Assembly: GCA_030077755.1 (NCBI GenBank)
Contig: JAQJZZ010000013.1
Span: 1,860,001 to 1,924,000 of the forward strand
DNA from: Filosporella fistucella
Lineage: Eukaryota; Ascomycota; Leotiomycetes; Helotiales
DNA length: 64,000 nucleotides
Direction of reading: 5' to 3'
The notes under the pieces are model-generated. The model had not been told where the DNA came from and made no database searches. It saw nothing but the letters and a program-made list of their open reading frames with translations. Shown here one piece after another: positions 44,395 through 56,932 of the stretch. A program made the translations under genes and the position numbers. Every line of letters begins with the position of its first letter. The stretch's first letter is position 1.

Positions 44395-45954
44395 ATGTTG
44401 CTTCCAAATACCCTCCCGCAAGCCGACATCATCTCTGTCCTCAAACCAGCTGCAGCCTTGTTCGCATTCTACTTGTTCAGCGTTGCAGCCTACAACCGCT
44501 ATTTCCACCCGTTGAAAGACTTCCCGGGTCCATTCTGGGCATCTATTACCTCGCTATGGTACTACCGAGCCATTATCACTAGTGATTATAAGAGTTATCA
44601 GCTCCAAATCCACCGCAAATATGGCCCGATGGTCAGGCTTGCGCCTGGCCATATTCAGATTGCAGCTCCTGCGGCGATTGAACAAATATATGGCCCGAAA
44701 GCAAACTTTTTGAAGTCGAAATTTTACGATCCATTCAACGCAAAGATCTCCCCGATTCCAGACAACTTCGTCATCAGGAACGACAAAGTTCATAGTGCGC
44801 GCCGAAGAGCGGTTGCCCATATCTACACCCAGGCGGCCGTACTGGAGTACGAGCCATGCGTGGACAGGGTGATAGATCTCTTTGAGCAACGAATGGAGCA
44901 GTTTGCTACCTCTGGGGAAATTTTCGACATCTCAACCTGGATGCGAAAGTACACATTTGATGTCGTCGGCGAGATGTTCTACGGGAAGGAGGGTGGGCTG
45001 GGGTTTATTCGCGACAATATCGACGTCAACGGCTGGGCATATCTGTTGGAGGTGCTCACCAAACCGATCACGGCGATTGCTTACGTCCCTTATGGCCTAC
45101 AATCTTTAGTCCTTCTGAGCCAGCTCTTCTCTTCTAGAACGCGGACTGGGGTTCTAGGGTTCTTCACAATCAAGAAACAATCACATGATACATTGAAACA
45201 AAGATTGGATGACATAGCAGCTAAGAAGGCTGTCAATCCTAACGATGGCCTAAGCAAGCTAATCGATGTGACGAAAGATGCAGAAAAGAAGAATGATTTT
45301 GGCATGCTAGATGTGGTTGCCGAGATATTTGCTATCATCTTTGCTGGGTCTGACACGACTTCCACCGCACTCACTGCCATCTTTTACTTCCTCCACAAAC
45401 ATCCGGAGAAGCTCGCCAAACTTCAAGAGGAGATTGATACAGCCTTCATTGATGGAAAACTCACCTACCCGGTACGCTTCAGCGAGTCCAACAAACTGCC
45501 ATATCTGCGCGCAGTGGTGACTGAAGCCACCAGACTTCATCCATCGCTCGGCCTCAGCTTACCACGTGTCGTGCCGCCTGAGGGGGCACATATCTGCGGC
45601 AAGTATTTCGCTGGGGGGTATGAGGTAGGCATGAACGCAGCTGTGGTGCATATGGACTACGGGGTTTTTGGAAAGGACGCGGATGAGTTTATCCCAGAAC
45701 GCTGGACCCGTGACGGAGAACGGGCGGCGGCAAACATGGAGCGACACATTCTCCAGTTTGGATACGGCAAGAGGATCTGCATCGGGAAGCACATTGCCAA
45801 CACCGAGATGTACAAACTCCTCCCTTCAATCTTGCACAAGTACGCCTTCGAGTTGACGGGGGACAAGACGTGGACACTACAGCGAGAGTGGTTCCAGCAA
45901 CAGAAAAATGTCAAGGTCATAGTGCGCAAGAGACAGCCGAGAACGGCGAAGTGA
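44395..45954 (+). CDS. Cytochrome P450, intronless, pisatin-demethylase-like
   Basis: ER-anchored monooxygenase. Single exon, 519 residues from the ATG at 44,395. An N-terminal anchor (AAALFAFYLFSVAAYNRYF) and a Pro-rich hinge (HPLKDFPGPFWA) lead into the catalytic domain: I-helix AGSDTTSTAL, K-helix EATR, PERW region and the haem loop FGYGKRICIGK with the Cys ligand. All key residues are present. The N-terminal part (YHRKYGPMVRLAPGHI-like, YDVVGEMFYG-like) resembles the fungal group that includes pisatin demethylase. Having no intron is unusual beside its intron-containing neighbours. It may hydroxylate or O-demethylate an aromatic compound feeding the dioxygenase (inference). Confidence 0.94.
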   Translation: MLLPNTLPQADIISVLKPAAALFAFYLFSVAAYNRYFHPLKDFPGPFWASITSLWYYRAIITSDYKSYQLQIHRKYGPMVRLAPGHIQIAAPAAIEQIYGPKANFLKSKFYDPFNAKISPIPDNFVIRNDKVHSARRRAVAHIYTQAAVLEYEPCVDRVIDLFEQRMEQFATSGEIFDISTWMRKYTFDVVGEMFYGKEGGLGFIRDNIDVNGWAYLLEVLTKPITAIAYVPYGLQSLVLLSQLFSSRTRTGVLGFFTIKKQSHDTLKQRLDDIAAKKAVNPNDGLSKLIDVTKDAEKKNDFGMLDVVAEIFAIIFAGSDTTSTALTAIFYFLHKHPEKLAKLQEEIDTAFIDGKLTYPVRFSESNKLPYLRAVVTEATRLHPSLGLSLPRVVPPEGAHICGKYFAGGYEVGMNAAVVHMDYGVFGKDADEFIPERWTRDGERAAANMERHILQFGYGKRICIGKHIANTEMYKLLPSILHKYAFELTGDKTWTLQREWFQQQKNVKVIVRKRQPRTAK

Positions 45955-46360
45955 GAAGCCGGAAGGAGAACTTGAAGATAATAGGTGGTGGATCCCAATG
46001 GCTGAAAGAGGAGGTTCAACGGGTCTCCAAGTTTCTCTGTATGCGAAGTTTGATGCATTCGTTGCACGAGTCGCCTTAGTATCTGAAGATATATTTGCTG
46101 CTCTGCCCTTGAGGAGATTTCAACGCTAGTTATGAACAAATATCAATATTTGAAAGTGTGTTCATCGATTTAGCCTCGGGGAACTCTCAGTACGAGTGAT
46201 TGACATGTGTTCTCATTGTGTTCTGAATATGGTCCCTAGATTGTCTATTCTCAACCCCACCCCCCACGTATATTTGGTAGCTGAAGCGCAGATAGACCTT
46301 CCAATTTAAAGTTTCTGATATTTCCTATTTTTCCCACACTCTTCATCTCTCCGCGTCCCT
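45955..46360. other. Intergenic, convergent 3' ends
   Basis: About 400 bp, no gene seen. Confidence 0.6.
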
Positions 46361-46993
46361 TCAAGCCGTCTCTATCCACTCCGGTGCCTTGTTATTTGCT
46401 TCCGCGATGTCCAACGCAACTAAGAAACGGCTTACCATATTGTAGCCTGCGATAGTGGCGGTTAGCTCAACGATTTGTTGTTGAGTGAACCCTACTGCTT
46501 TTATGGCATCAAATATGTCTTGGGGAACAGTGATATGCCGTGTTATCACATCTGTGTAGCGTAGAGTTGCCCATTGTCTATCGTCGAGGGGGCCCGGGGA
46601 GGTCGGATTGGCTTGTTTGACTATGGCGAGTTTCTCTTCATTGAAATTTTCAGATTCAAGAAGAATAGCACTGTGAATGCCCCACTCGTACCAAGCTCGA
46701 TTGATCAAGCCAGTGCGACATATTGCAATCTCCCGAATATCGTCAGGAAGCGAGCTCCTATGCCGAATTGCGCCAAATAGGGCGTGCCAACCTTCGAAAG
46801 ATGAGAATGCAGACACCAGAGAGGGTAACAATTCCCACTTGCCTTCGGCGATTTGAGGCGCGTGTAACAAGGTCAGGTCGACAGGAAGCAAATCCAAACC
46901 TGTATTACCTCGACACTCTTTCACCTTCTCTACGATTCGCTGCTCCTCAGCGGAATGAGTTTCCGGCGGGTTCTGTATATAGTCAATCCTCAT
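46361..46993 (-). CDS. Carboxymuconolactone-decarboxylase-like (AhpD fold) protein
   Basis: AhpD-fold helical protein; relatives decarboxylate carboxymuconolactone or act as peroxidase partners. Single exon, 210 residues from the ATG at 46,993 (MRIDYIQNPPETHSAEEQR); the frame is open further upstream to 47,098 but that part looks like leader. Motifs: LLPVDLTLLHAP, LREIAICRTGL-like helix (DIREIAICRTGLINRAWYEW), GIHSAILLES and TQQQIVELTATIAGYNMVSR. The AhpD CxxC pair is absent, so the lactone-type role is more likely than a peroxidase role. Last gene before the AT-rich block. Confidence 0.85.
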   Translation of the reverse strand: MRIDYIQNPPETHSAEEQRIVEKVKECRGNTGLDLLPVDLTLLHAPQIAEGKWELLPSLVSAFSSFEGWHALFGAIRHRSSLPDDIREIAICRTGLINRAWYEWGIHSAILLESENFNEEKLAIVKQANPTSPGPLDDRQWATLRYTDVITRHITVPQDIFDAIKAVGFTQQQIVELTATIAGYNMVSRFLVALDIAEANNKAPEWIETA

Positions 46994-47544
46994 GGTTGAG
47001 GATTCTGTTGAACGATAGACCACGCTACTTTGATGGAAAGTATTCGTTCTCGATAAAAATCTTCTGTTGCACAAGATGCAAAATGGACAAGTGGGCAAAA
47101 ACTCGAACAGCAGCTATGTATGGCACTTGCAGCTTTAAATTCATGTCATGTGACCACATTCTAGTGCTTTACGGTTCCGCAACTGTTTCGAAAAGAAGAT
47201 GCCCTTATTTTATTCTTGTTAATTACCGTAAATTTTATTCCCAGGAATCGGGGGCCAGTGATGGCAGTTAGGGACGTACCGGGACATTCGATTCCCTCAA
47301 TCAGGCACTACTGGACTGAAACAGTTTCTGGTCGTGGCCCACTATAGTACCATAAGTGCAGAACCTCTCAGCTATGTCGAGTATGATCCAGCTGTACATA
47401 AAGCCGCAGGTGGGGTACTGCAGTAGTGGTGATACAATACGGAGACTGAAGTCACATGCGAAGTTATTCGTGGTGATGTGGCGAAGCTACTGGTGGGGTA
47501 TTGGATCTGCTACGGGCAGATTTAACGACGGTAGTGCAACTTGA
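46994..47544. other. Border strip before the AT-rich block
   Basis: GC-balanced sequence without a supportable gene, ending abruptly at about 47,545 where base composition changes. Confidence 0.55.
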
Positions 47545-49017
47545 TTTTTTCCTGAAAAAGCTACTTATAATTTACTTAACTTACCTTAAATTAAGTATTA
47601 AATATTATAAATTAGATATACTTGCTATTATAGTATAATTATATAATTTAAACTCAATTTTAAAATATATTATTTTTATTACCTATATAGGCTAGGATAT
47701 TATGGTCACAGGATTATTATAATAATAAAATAAAGTATATGCCGTTTCTTAATAATTCTAGGAATCGCGTAGGGAAATATCACGGGAAAGCAATTATGTA
47801 ATAAATCCCTAGATCCCTATAAGCGAGATAATAAAGGGGGATTTACGGATTTAACCTAAAGGGATTCACGGATCCAATTAAAAATAAAGGTTTTATATAA
47901 GATTAGCACTTCTGCTATTAAATAAGAGCTTTGTGCTTAACTTTAAATAATATTTTTTATACTTAATAATATTATAATTAAAACGTTTTTATAATATACC
48001 TATCCCTTACCTAAAATTATTATATAAGCACTAGCCTATATAGCAACTATTATACTTTAAGCACCTTTTTAAGGGATACCAATTTACTAAGATATTATAT
48101 TTACTATATTATTTAGCTAAGGTAATAAAAAGGCTATTACCCTATTAAAACCAATTACTTATAAATTAAAGGCACCTAAGATTAGGGTGCTTAATACCTT
48201 TAATAATACCCGTAATAAATTAAGGCTCTTCTTAGCTTAATGCACCACTTATATTAAGTTTAATAAAGACCAATTTAGAGCTAACCTAAAAAAGGTTCTT
48301 TAAGCAACTTCCTTTCTTGTAAGAGCCGCTTTTAATTAGGTTAAAATAGCTTAAAAGAATTACTTTAACTATGGATTAGAATTTAGAAAGTGGGATAAGG
48401 CTATAAAGGAAATATTCTCTACCTTTAACGGGTTTAAAAAGAAGCTCTCTAAGGTATTTAGGGATATAAATAAGGAAAAGTTAGCCAAGAAAAGACTTTA
48501 AGGTTTATAATAATAAGGAATAGCTTTTACTTATGCTATAAAATTCTAGTAATATGCCGGGCATATTAGCTAGAATAATAATGCCCTTATAACCTAATTT
48601 TATAAGGGGTTAAAGGATAATATTAAGGATAAGCTCTCGCGCTAAGATAAAGCACTAAACTTATAAAAACTAATAAATGAGTCTATTAAGATTAATAACC
48701 AGCTATATAAAAGATTATTAAAAAAGAAGGGGCACTATTCTCATAGGTTTAAATAGTAATAAAAGCCTTTTAAGAAAGGCGGGAATTATTAGCCTTAGCC
48801 TATATAGCTAAATGCTATTTCCTAACCCTAAAATAAGAAACTCTCCCTAGAAATTATAGAGAAACGCTAAAAAGAAAGGCTTTGCTTTAAGTATAAACTT
48901 TTAAGATATAAGGCCTTTTCTTATAAGAAAAACTAAAAGAAGAGATTATAAAAGGATAAGAAATCGGCAAATGCCGCTATTTAGGGAGCTTATAATATTA
49001 TAGGTATTTAAAAACCT
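47545..49017 (+). mobile_element. Element B, gag half (RIP-damaged Ty3/Gypsy)
   Basis: AT-rich, stop-filled sequence. Translating past the stops at 48,300-49,000 gives a Gypsy Gag: FRKWDKAIKEIFSTFN, KAIKE..., TYAIKF, NALIT-FYKGLKDNIKD, then a remnant of a zinc knuckle (LCFKYKLLRYKAF, Cys partly lost). The left 400 bp may hold an LTR (not delimited). The gag stops exactly at the 5' LTR of element A. Confidence 0.75.
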
Positions 49018-49208
49018 TATTAGGTATATAATTGGAATTGTAATTTCATATAACCTCGATTATTTAGTTATATTCGGCAATTTATAGGAACCCCTTAGGC
49101 ACCCCTTAAATAATTTAATTCTAGCATTTTAAAAGGCTAGAGTTTAGTCTCATATTAGAATATAACTTATTTTACTTATTAAATTGCCTCCCATTTATAC
49201 GTCTTATA
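49018..49208 (+). repeat. Element A 5' LTR
   Basis: 191 bp from tattagg to gtcttata; these ends fit TG...CA after RIP. Preceded by aacct. Confidence 0.85.
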
Positions 49209-52200
49209 TTTTAAACTCTCTACCTTTAAGGACGGGAATATGATTTATTAACCTTTTAATTACCGATATTATATTTGCTAATAACCCTATTATTACCGGC
49301 GCCGCCGCGCGTGCCACTAATATTATAACTCGCTAATAAGCCTCTTTTTAGATTATTAGGAATTATAATGGCGAATCGTCTAAGACGGTTATTATAAAGG
49401 TCCTTAGGACCGCCGCTAAGGAAGACGAAACTCTTAATAAATACACTAATAGGATTAAGTCCTAAGTTATTAATGTGGCGGATAAAGGCTATTAGCTTAA
49501 GTAGGAGCAAGAAGACGTGGAAATGACTAGTGCCCTTTTAAGGGTTTCCTAGGAGCCCTCTCATATTCCTACCCTTATTCCTATATCCATTTTCTAAGAA
49601 TATTATAAGAGGGACATAGCTCGACTTAACGCGTTATATGCTTAAAAGATTATAATTAATAAATTAAAGTAAGCTATTAAACGCCTTAAAGAGAGTGCCA
49701 ACCATAATAAGCAAGTATATAAAGCTATTATCTTTAATAGAGGATTTATATCTCAAGGTCGGTTATATATTAGGTTTATAAACCTTAAGGGTAACCTTAT
49801 AGGTGGTCAAGTAGGCCCTAATAATACTTTATTTATTACTCGTGTATACTATCCTATTATAAAAACGGGCGCCAATTACGGCCTTATAATGCAATTGCCT
49901 ATGCACATCCGTGATTTATATGCTAAGAATAGTGGCTTTAAGCCTCCTATAAGTAACCGCATATGGCCATAAACGGATTAGGAGCGAGGAATAGACCTCT
50001 CCTTTAAAATAAAGAAAAAGGCAATCTTCTTACCTTTTTATAAAGGCAAGAACCCTAGGGAATACCGGGCCTTCTTTAATGCCTTTGAGCTAGTCTTTAA
50101 TAATTAGCCGAGTTTATATAATTCTTATAAGGAATGTGTAAATATTATAATTTAAAGGTTTAAGATGGGTTGCCTACCTATAAAGCACTAGTCTATTCTT
50201 AATAATAAATATTAAGATCGCCAAGGCCTTTTAATAGCCTAAAATGACTTTAAACGCTAGAGTTTAAATATTATATAAAATAGTAAAGAGCATAATATTA
50301 AAGCCTATAGAAAATTATAAGGGCTAAAATAAAGGCTTAATGAGATTATCATATAATTAATTAAAAGGATAGAGTTATTAAAGTAAAACCTTTCCGGAAG
50401 TCGAGAGGAGTCTAAAAGAATAGTTACCCTTAAGCTTGCCTTTATAAATGAGATATTAATTAAAAAAATGCAAATTATAATTATAAATATAATACCGGAT
50501 ATCGTCCTTAGTTAATAAATAGCCGCTTAAAAGGCTAAGATCCTAATAAAAAGAATAAATAGTGCTATAAGCCGAAATAAGCATAAGTAGGAGAATAGCG
50601 ATAAATCCGAAAGAAGACGTGGTTATAAGGGCAGGAAGCTTAAGAGGAACTCTTTAGGAGCCTCCTAACGGCCCTAGCAAGATCGTGACCATCGGAAAAG
50701 GAACGCTTCCTCCGCCTTATTAAGCAATTTTATAAGCATATCTTATAGCGATTAAAAGCTTCTCTTTAAGGTAACCTGCTATTCGTGTAAATAAAAGGGC
50801 TACCTTACGAGTAGCCCTATTTGCTTAAATAGAGCTAAATGGGTAAAAGCCAACCTAGAGAAAGCAAAATTATAAGAGGCTAAACGGAACCTCCGAGCTG
50901 CTAAAAGGCTGGCTGCCATTAAAAGAGAAAATTCCTTAGGGAATTCAGGAAAAGCTCCTATTAAGTCTTAAGCGCCAAAGGGCTTAATAGCGAATTATAT
51001 AAGCGTTTAATAATTGTTATTAAGTTATTATAGACTATAATAGGGGCTAAAGGTACCCTGGAGGCACTCGTTAATACGGGTGTAAATAATTCCTTTATTA
51101 ATATTTATAAAGCCTAAAGGTTAGGAATAGTGCCTTTAGCCCATTATAATATCTAGTTTAGCATAATGGGTAAAGGTAGTTTTTAGGTAATTAAAGCCTA
51201 TAATGTAATTATTAAGGCAAGGGACTCTTAAGGAACCACTAAGGAGTTTAAAATAAGGCTTTATAAGTTTAAAAAGAGTGGATATAAGCTAATCCTAAGA
51301 TATAACTAATTCTGCCTAAAGGGTATAAGGTTATATAATTGGGCTAGCTCTCGCTAAGCCTATATTAAGGATTAAAATAATATTAAAATTTTATTTATAA
51401 AGGAGTTTAATATTATTCTAGCTATTAATAATACCCTAGAGCCATAAGCTTTATTTATTATAAAGGCAAATAAATGCGATTATCTTTAAAATTATTAAGG
51501 GAAATGCACTTGTCTTAAGAAATATAATATTAATGCCGAAATAGCACCTATATCCCTCCGAGTATATATTATTAGTAAAAAGAAGGAAGTCTAATTACTA
51601 AAATATTTAGCCGAGTTTAAAGACGTATTTGACTTAAATAGCGCTATTATATTTGAATAAGGTTATAAATATGCTATTAAAACCAATGGGCAGGTTCCTT
51701 ATAAGCCCTTATATAACCTCTTTAAACCTTAACTTATGGCCCTTAAAATATACCTTAAAAATGCATTAAAAAAAGGATGGATTAGGCCATTTAAAAGCCC
51801 TATAGGTGCCCTAATCCTATTTATTTTAAAGAAGGATAAGGGAATTAGATTATATATAAACTATTAAGGTCTTAATAAGGTTATTATTAAAAACCGGCAT
51901 CCTTTGCCCTTAATAAATAAAACCCTTAATTACTTAATTAATGCGAAGATTTTCACGAAATTAAATCTTAAAAATGCGTATTATTAAATAAAGATATAAG
52001 AGGAAGATATTTAAAAGATTGCTTTTAGGACCCGTTATAATTACTTTAAATATTAGGTAATGCCCTTTAGGCTAATAAATGCACTAGCAACTTTCTAGGC
52101 CTATATTAATAATGCTATATTAAAAATGCTAAATAATTTTATAATTATATACTTAGATAATATTTTAATCTATTTAAAGGATCCCTTATAGCATCCTAAA

Positions 52201-55200
52201 TATGTCCGTAAGGTTTTCTAGAGACTTAGGAAGCATGCTTTATTTATAAAACTTAATAAGTGCGAATTTAGAGTTAAGACTATTAAATTCTTAGGGTTTA
52301 TTATAGCTATAAATAGTGTTTATTTAGACCTTATAAGGCTTTGGACCATAGCGGATTGGCTTATGCTAAAATCTTATAAGGAAATTTAAATCTTTTTAGG
52401 ATTTTATAACTTTTATTAGAGGTTTATTCGTGGATATTTTAACTTGGCTATAGGCTTTATCAATTCCTTAAAGGGAATAAAGAATGATATAAAAATAAAA
52501 CCTTTTATTTATATTCCTAAAGCTATTGCGAGCTTTGGTACGCTTAAAGAAGCCTTTTATAAAGCGCCTTTCCTGCTCCATTTTAATTCCTTTAAGAGGA
52601 TTAGACTAGAGATAAATGCCTCTAAATTCGCTATAGCTAACACGCTCTCGTAATAGGTGAGGAATGGTAATATAAAGGAATATTAGAAGCTAATAGCGTT
52701 CTTTTTAAGAAAACTAAACCAAGCTAAGCTAAATTACGCTATATATAATAAAGAGATGCTAGCTATTATTAAAAGCTTTAAAGAGTAGTGACATTACCTT
52801 AAAAGTACCGTTTATATGATTAAGGTAATTATAAATTATTATAACCTTAAATATTAAATAAACGTAAAGTACTTAAAAGAAAGATAAGCCAGATAGGCAA
52901 TATACTTATTTGCATATAATTTTAAGATTATATACCGGAAAGGTTCCTTAAACCTGACGGACGCGCCTAGTAGGCGTCCTAATTATAAGAAGGAGGCTAA
53001 TATAAATAAGACCTTCTTAAATCCATAATTATAATTGCCTACTTTTTAAAATAAGTTGGCTGGCGGCTTCGCGGTAGTGATTAGGTCTATAAGACCGATA
53101 TAGCTAGAAAATAGAGCTATTAAAATGATTAAAGAAAATAAGCTATACTCTATATAAATAAAATAGAGCAAAGGCACCTAAAAACCCTAAGGGGAGGATA
53201 ATGAGGCGTCCTTGGGAATGGCTATAGCAGGCCCCTTAGAGAATCTATCTATGGATTTATTTAAGCCTATTAATAAAGGCAGTCATATATATCTTAATAT
53301 ATTATGCTAGGGAATAATAGGTTATAAACTGCTTTTCCTACATTTATGAATAAATATAATAACTCGCTTAGCTATTATATTAGCACCTCTTTAAACACCT
53401 CTTAAGGTGCTTATTAAGATGGCTTAAACCAATAATAAGAAATGCATTATATATAAATCTAGGAGAGAATATAAGAACCCGCCTTAAGATTTTAAGACCT
53501 AAATAATTAATAATTAGGGTGCTATTAGGTGGAAAAATAAAATCTATATATTAAATAATTAAGCATTAAGGCAAGAAGTTATGAAACTTTATTATAATAA
53601 CCCTTTAGCAAGGCACTATAATATAGAAAAGACTCTAAAGCTACTTTATAAATATTACCACTAAGAATAAATGGAATCTAATATAAGAGAATATATTAGA
53701 GAATATATTATATGCCAGAGGAGTAAAGCAAAGAAATATGCTCCTTATGGGTTATTCCAAATACCCTTATAATTAATATAATTATAGTAAGAAATTATTA
53801 TAGACTTTATTATAGGACTTCCGCCTATAAAAGGCCTAAATGAAAAGATCCTTAATAATATCCTTATAATAATCTATAAATATTATAAGATAGCAAAATA
53901 TATCTTATATAATAAGGAGATTATAGCTCCTAAAATGGTAAAACTTCTTTAGGAAAGAGTATTCTCGGTTTTTGGGTGCCTTAAAGGCATTATTTCAGAC
54001 CGTGATAATGTGTTTATTTTAAATTTCTAGTTTATATTATGCTTTTACTTATATGGCAAGTAAAAGCTATCCACTACATTTTATCCATAAATAAATGGGC
54101 AAATAAAAAGATAAAACCAAGTGCTTAAATATTACCTAAGATATTATTATAATATAAGAAAATTAAATTAGGTGCACCGATTTAGCTTTACCGAATTCAC
54201 CTATAATAACTCTATCCACTCGGTTCTTAGTTCCACTCCTTTTAAGGTATATTATAGATATGATCCTAAGCTGCTATAAAACCCTAAGGTTAAGGGTATT
54301 AAGGGGGAAGTATTAGCTATGCGAGAAAGAGCAAATTTAATAAAGAAAGAGCGAGAGGCCCTAAAAGGTCTCTAAAAGCATGCTTAGAAAAGCCGTGAAA
54401 AGTATTTTAATAAATCACGGCTAAATAAATACTACTCCCTTTATTAGTGGGTAATGCTCTTTATCAAGAATCTAAGAATAAAATATAGCAAACTTTAGCC
54501 TAAGTATATAAGTCCTTTTTAGGTAATTAAACTAATAAGAGAATTTGCATATTATTTAAAGCTTCTAAGCATTTATGCTAAATTATATAATATATTTCAC
54601 GTATTGCTTTTAAAGCCATATTATAAAAGGGAAGGAAAAGAGCTTAAGCGGTATTAAGAGGATAAGCTACTAAAGCTTAAAGATAAAGAAAATAAGCAGG
54701 AATAAGAAGTAAAATTCATTTTAAACCATATATAAAATAATAAAATAAAAAATATAAGATATCTTATAAAATAAAAGGGATAGCTAAAGGACTATAATAC
54801 CTGGCTCCTAATATACCCAAATTTAAGGAATATAAAGGAAATATTAAATGCGTACCTTAAAAATTATAGGCTACTTATAAAAGAATAAGATAATAAAGTT
54901 AAGCTACTTAAAGCAAATTAGAAAGGAATTTCCTAGCTATTAAGTAAAAAGAAAAAGAGGAAGGGAAGACCTTAAAAAAGCGGGAAATAAATTAAGAATA
55001 ATAGCTAATATAAGTAAAATAAAATAGGAATAAAGGCATATTTTAAGAATATTATAAACACATTTGGCACTTGGGTAAGAAAGCATTTCATTTTATTAAG
55101 GGCAAAAATAAGAATAGCCTAAGGTATCTTAAAATAAAGATAAAGCCACCTAAATGCTACCTAAAAACTATTTAAATTTAAGAAAATATCGCGAGGATGC

Positions 55201-55439
55201 CTTTAAGGATATTTTTATTAATATTAGGAAAGGAAAGCTTATTACGAATATTATGCTATAAGGCAATTAATAAGAGCATCTTAGGCTAAGGGAAGGGTTA
55301 TACCTAATATTTATAAGCTAAACGGAAGCGCTTGACCTCTTAAATTAACTCTTAAAGAATAGCGATCTTTTTAGCATTAGGACCACTAGCACTAGGAATT
55401 TTATAAGTAGAGGTTAATTATTAAAGCTTAATATAAAAT

Positions 55440-55731
55440 TCCATATGCTTTTAATATAAATGCAAGTATAATTATAGGATATTAGCAAGCACTAGTAAAT
55501 AGGGGAAAGAAAACTTATAACGGGAAATCCTTTAAAAGTAAAAATATCCTTAATATTTATATTACCCCTCTTTAAAATATTAAAGCTATCCTTTATTCCC
55601 TAATTAGCTAATTAGATTATAAGAGAACCCTTATTGGTACCAATGAGCTCCTTGCCCTTATTTAAAGCCATAAACTCATTAAATTCTTTAATATAATCCT
55701 TAATTTCGCAATAGATTTAATATAAATTAAC
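55440..55731 (-). pseudogene. Antisense accessory ORF remnant in element A
   Basis: Between chromodomain and 3' LTR, on the strand opposite to pol. Its counterpart in the inverted copy (62,011-62,302, plus) is easier to read; see that entry. Confidence 0.35.
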
Positions 55732-56741
55732 GGGAATCTAAACCTATTAATATTATTATAATAGCCTAAAAGGAGACTCACCTTCTCATAAATACTACTT
55801 ATTTTAGTATAACGAGTGCACGTAAACTTTCTTATTCAAATAATATAAGTATAAAAAGGATTGATTAAAGTATACTTTAAGCATCTTTAATAGCGAAAGA
55901 TAATAGGCTAAGTATTAACCTTATTACCGCGCTTATGCTTATAAGGCCTATTAATAATAACGTTACGGCCGTTATAACCTGGTATAAGAGGACCTATAAT
56001 AAAGCTAAAGAAGAGTAAAGATTAAAAAGATAAAGAAGATTAAAGATTAAGGAATAAAAGAAGGAAGAAGCACACGCTATTATATAAAGGTTATTATAAG
56101 CTTAAAGAAAAGAAATTAAAAGTTAAAAGGGAGCCACTATTTATATAAATAAGCTTAGCCTAATCCTAACTTCTAAATTATTACTTAAATAATTCTTACC
56201 CTAAGCTATTTTAGGGTAATAAATAGCTTTAACTATTCCGAAGTTTTATATAGCTAATTAAACGCGTTTACTATTATATAATGATTTAGTTTTTTAAATT
56301 ACTTAGCCTTACGCGTAAATTCGGGCTCTTTAGCCAATTAGAACCTCAGGTTCATAGGTATAAGAAAGCAAGATTATAGGAACCAGGCGAGTTTATTTGC
56401 TCTTTAATATAAACTCGGACCAAATATAAAGCTATTCCCATATGCCAAGCCACGCGGCTAAAGCAAATAAAAGTTATGGAATGGCATAATACCCGGGGAG
56501 CATAGGAGCCAATTAGGGCCCTATTAGAGCTATCTCCCTATATAGGAATTATAATTTATGAGATTAGTTATATCTTAATAGGCTAAAATATGATTTTATA
56601 ATAGCACTCTTATATTATACTTAATTAAACCGAATTCTTATAAGGAAACGTAGGTAATACGGTGGCTTTTAATTATTATTATAGGAATTAATAAGGCTTA
56701 AGAATTAATGCTAGGATAATATTATTAAAAGGGGGGAATCT

Positions 56742-56932
56742 TATTAGGTATATAATTGGAATTATAATTTCATATAACCTCAATTATTCGGTTATATTTG
56801 GCAGTTTATAGGAACCCCTTAGGCACCCCTTAAATAATTTAACTTTAATATTTCAAAAGGCTAAAATTTAGTTTCATATTAGAATATAACTTATTTTACT
56901 CATTAAATTGCCTCCCATTTATACGTTTCACA
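56742..56932 (+). repeat. Element A 3' LTR
   Basis: 191 bp, aligned end to end with the 5' LTR, differing mostly by C/T and G/A. Followed by cttaa, which does not match the left flank aacct. Confidence 0.85.

Larger units (their letters stand above)
49018..56932 (+). mobile_element. Element A, full-length RIP-damaged chromovirus
   Basis: A 7.9-kb Ty3/Gypsy element with 191-bp LTRs at both ends and a polypurine tract (aaaagggggg) before the right LTR. Order read through stops: Gag (about 49,560-50,980, zinc knuckle near 50,770), protease (LVNTGVNNSFI near 51,067), reverse transcriptase (51,770-52,200), RNase H (FLLHFNSFKRIRLEINASKF near 52,560), integrase (zinc part near 53,590) and a chromodomain-like end (near 54,715-54,880). 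Then about 1.8 kb of non-pol sequence before the 3' LTR. Key Asp codons are changed to Asn: protease at 51,073-51,075 and the RT active site (YLDNIL) at 52,159-52,161, as G-to-A changes would do. Not functional. Confidence 0.88.

Noticed and set aside
49256..49510. 84-codon open frame inside the retroelement block
   Set aside because: Lies antisense in RIP-damaged sequence; chance frame.
52444..52653. 69-codon open frame inside the retroelement block
   Set aside because: It is the surviving piece of the element A RNase H region, not a gene of its own.
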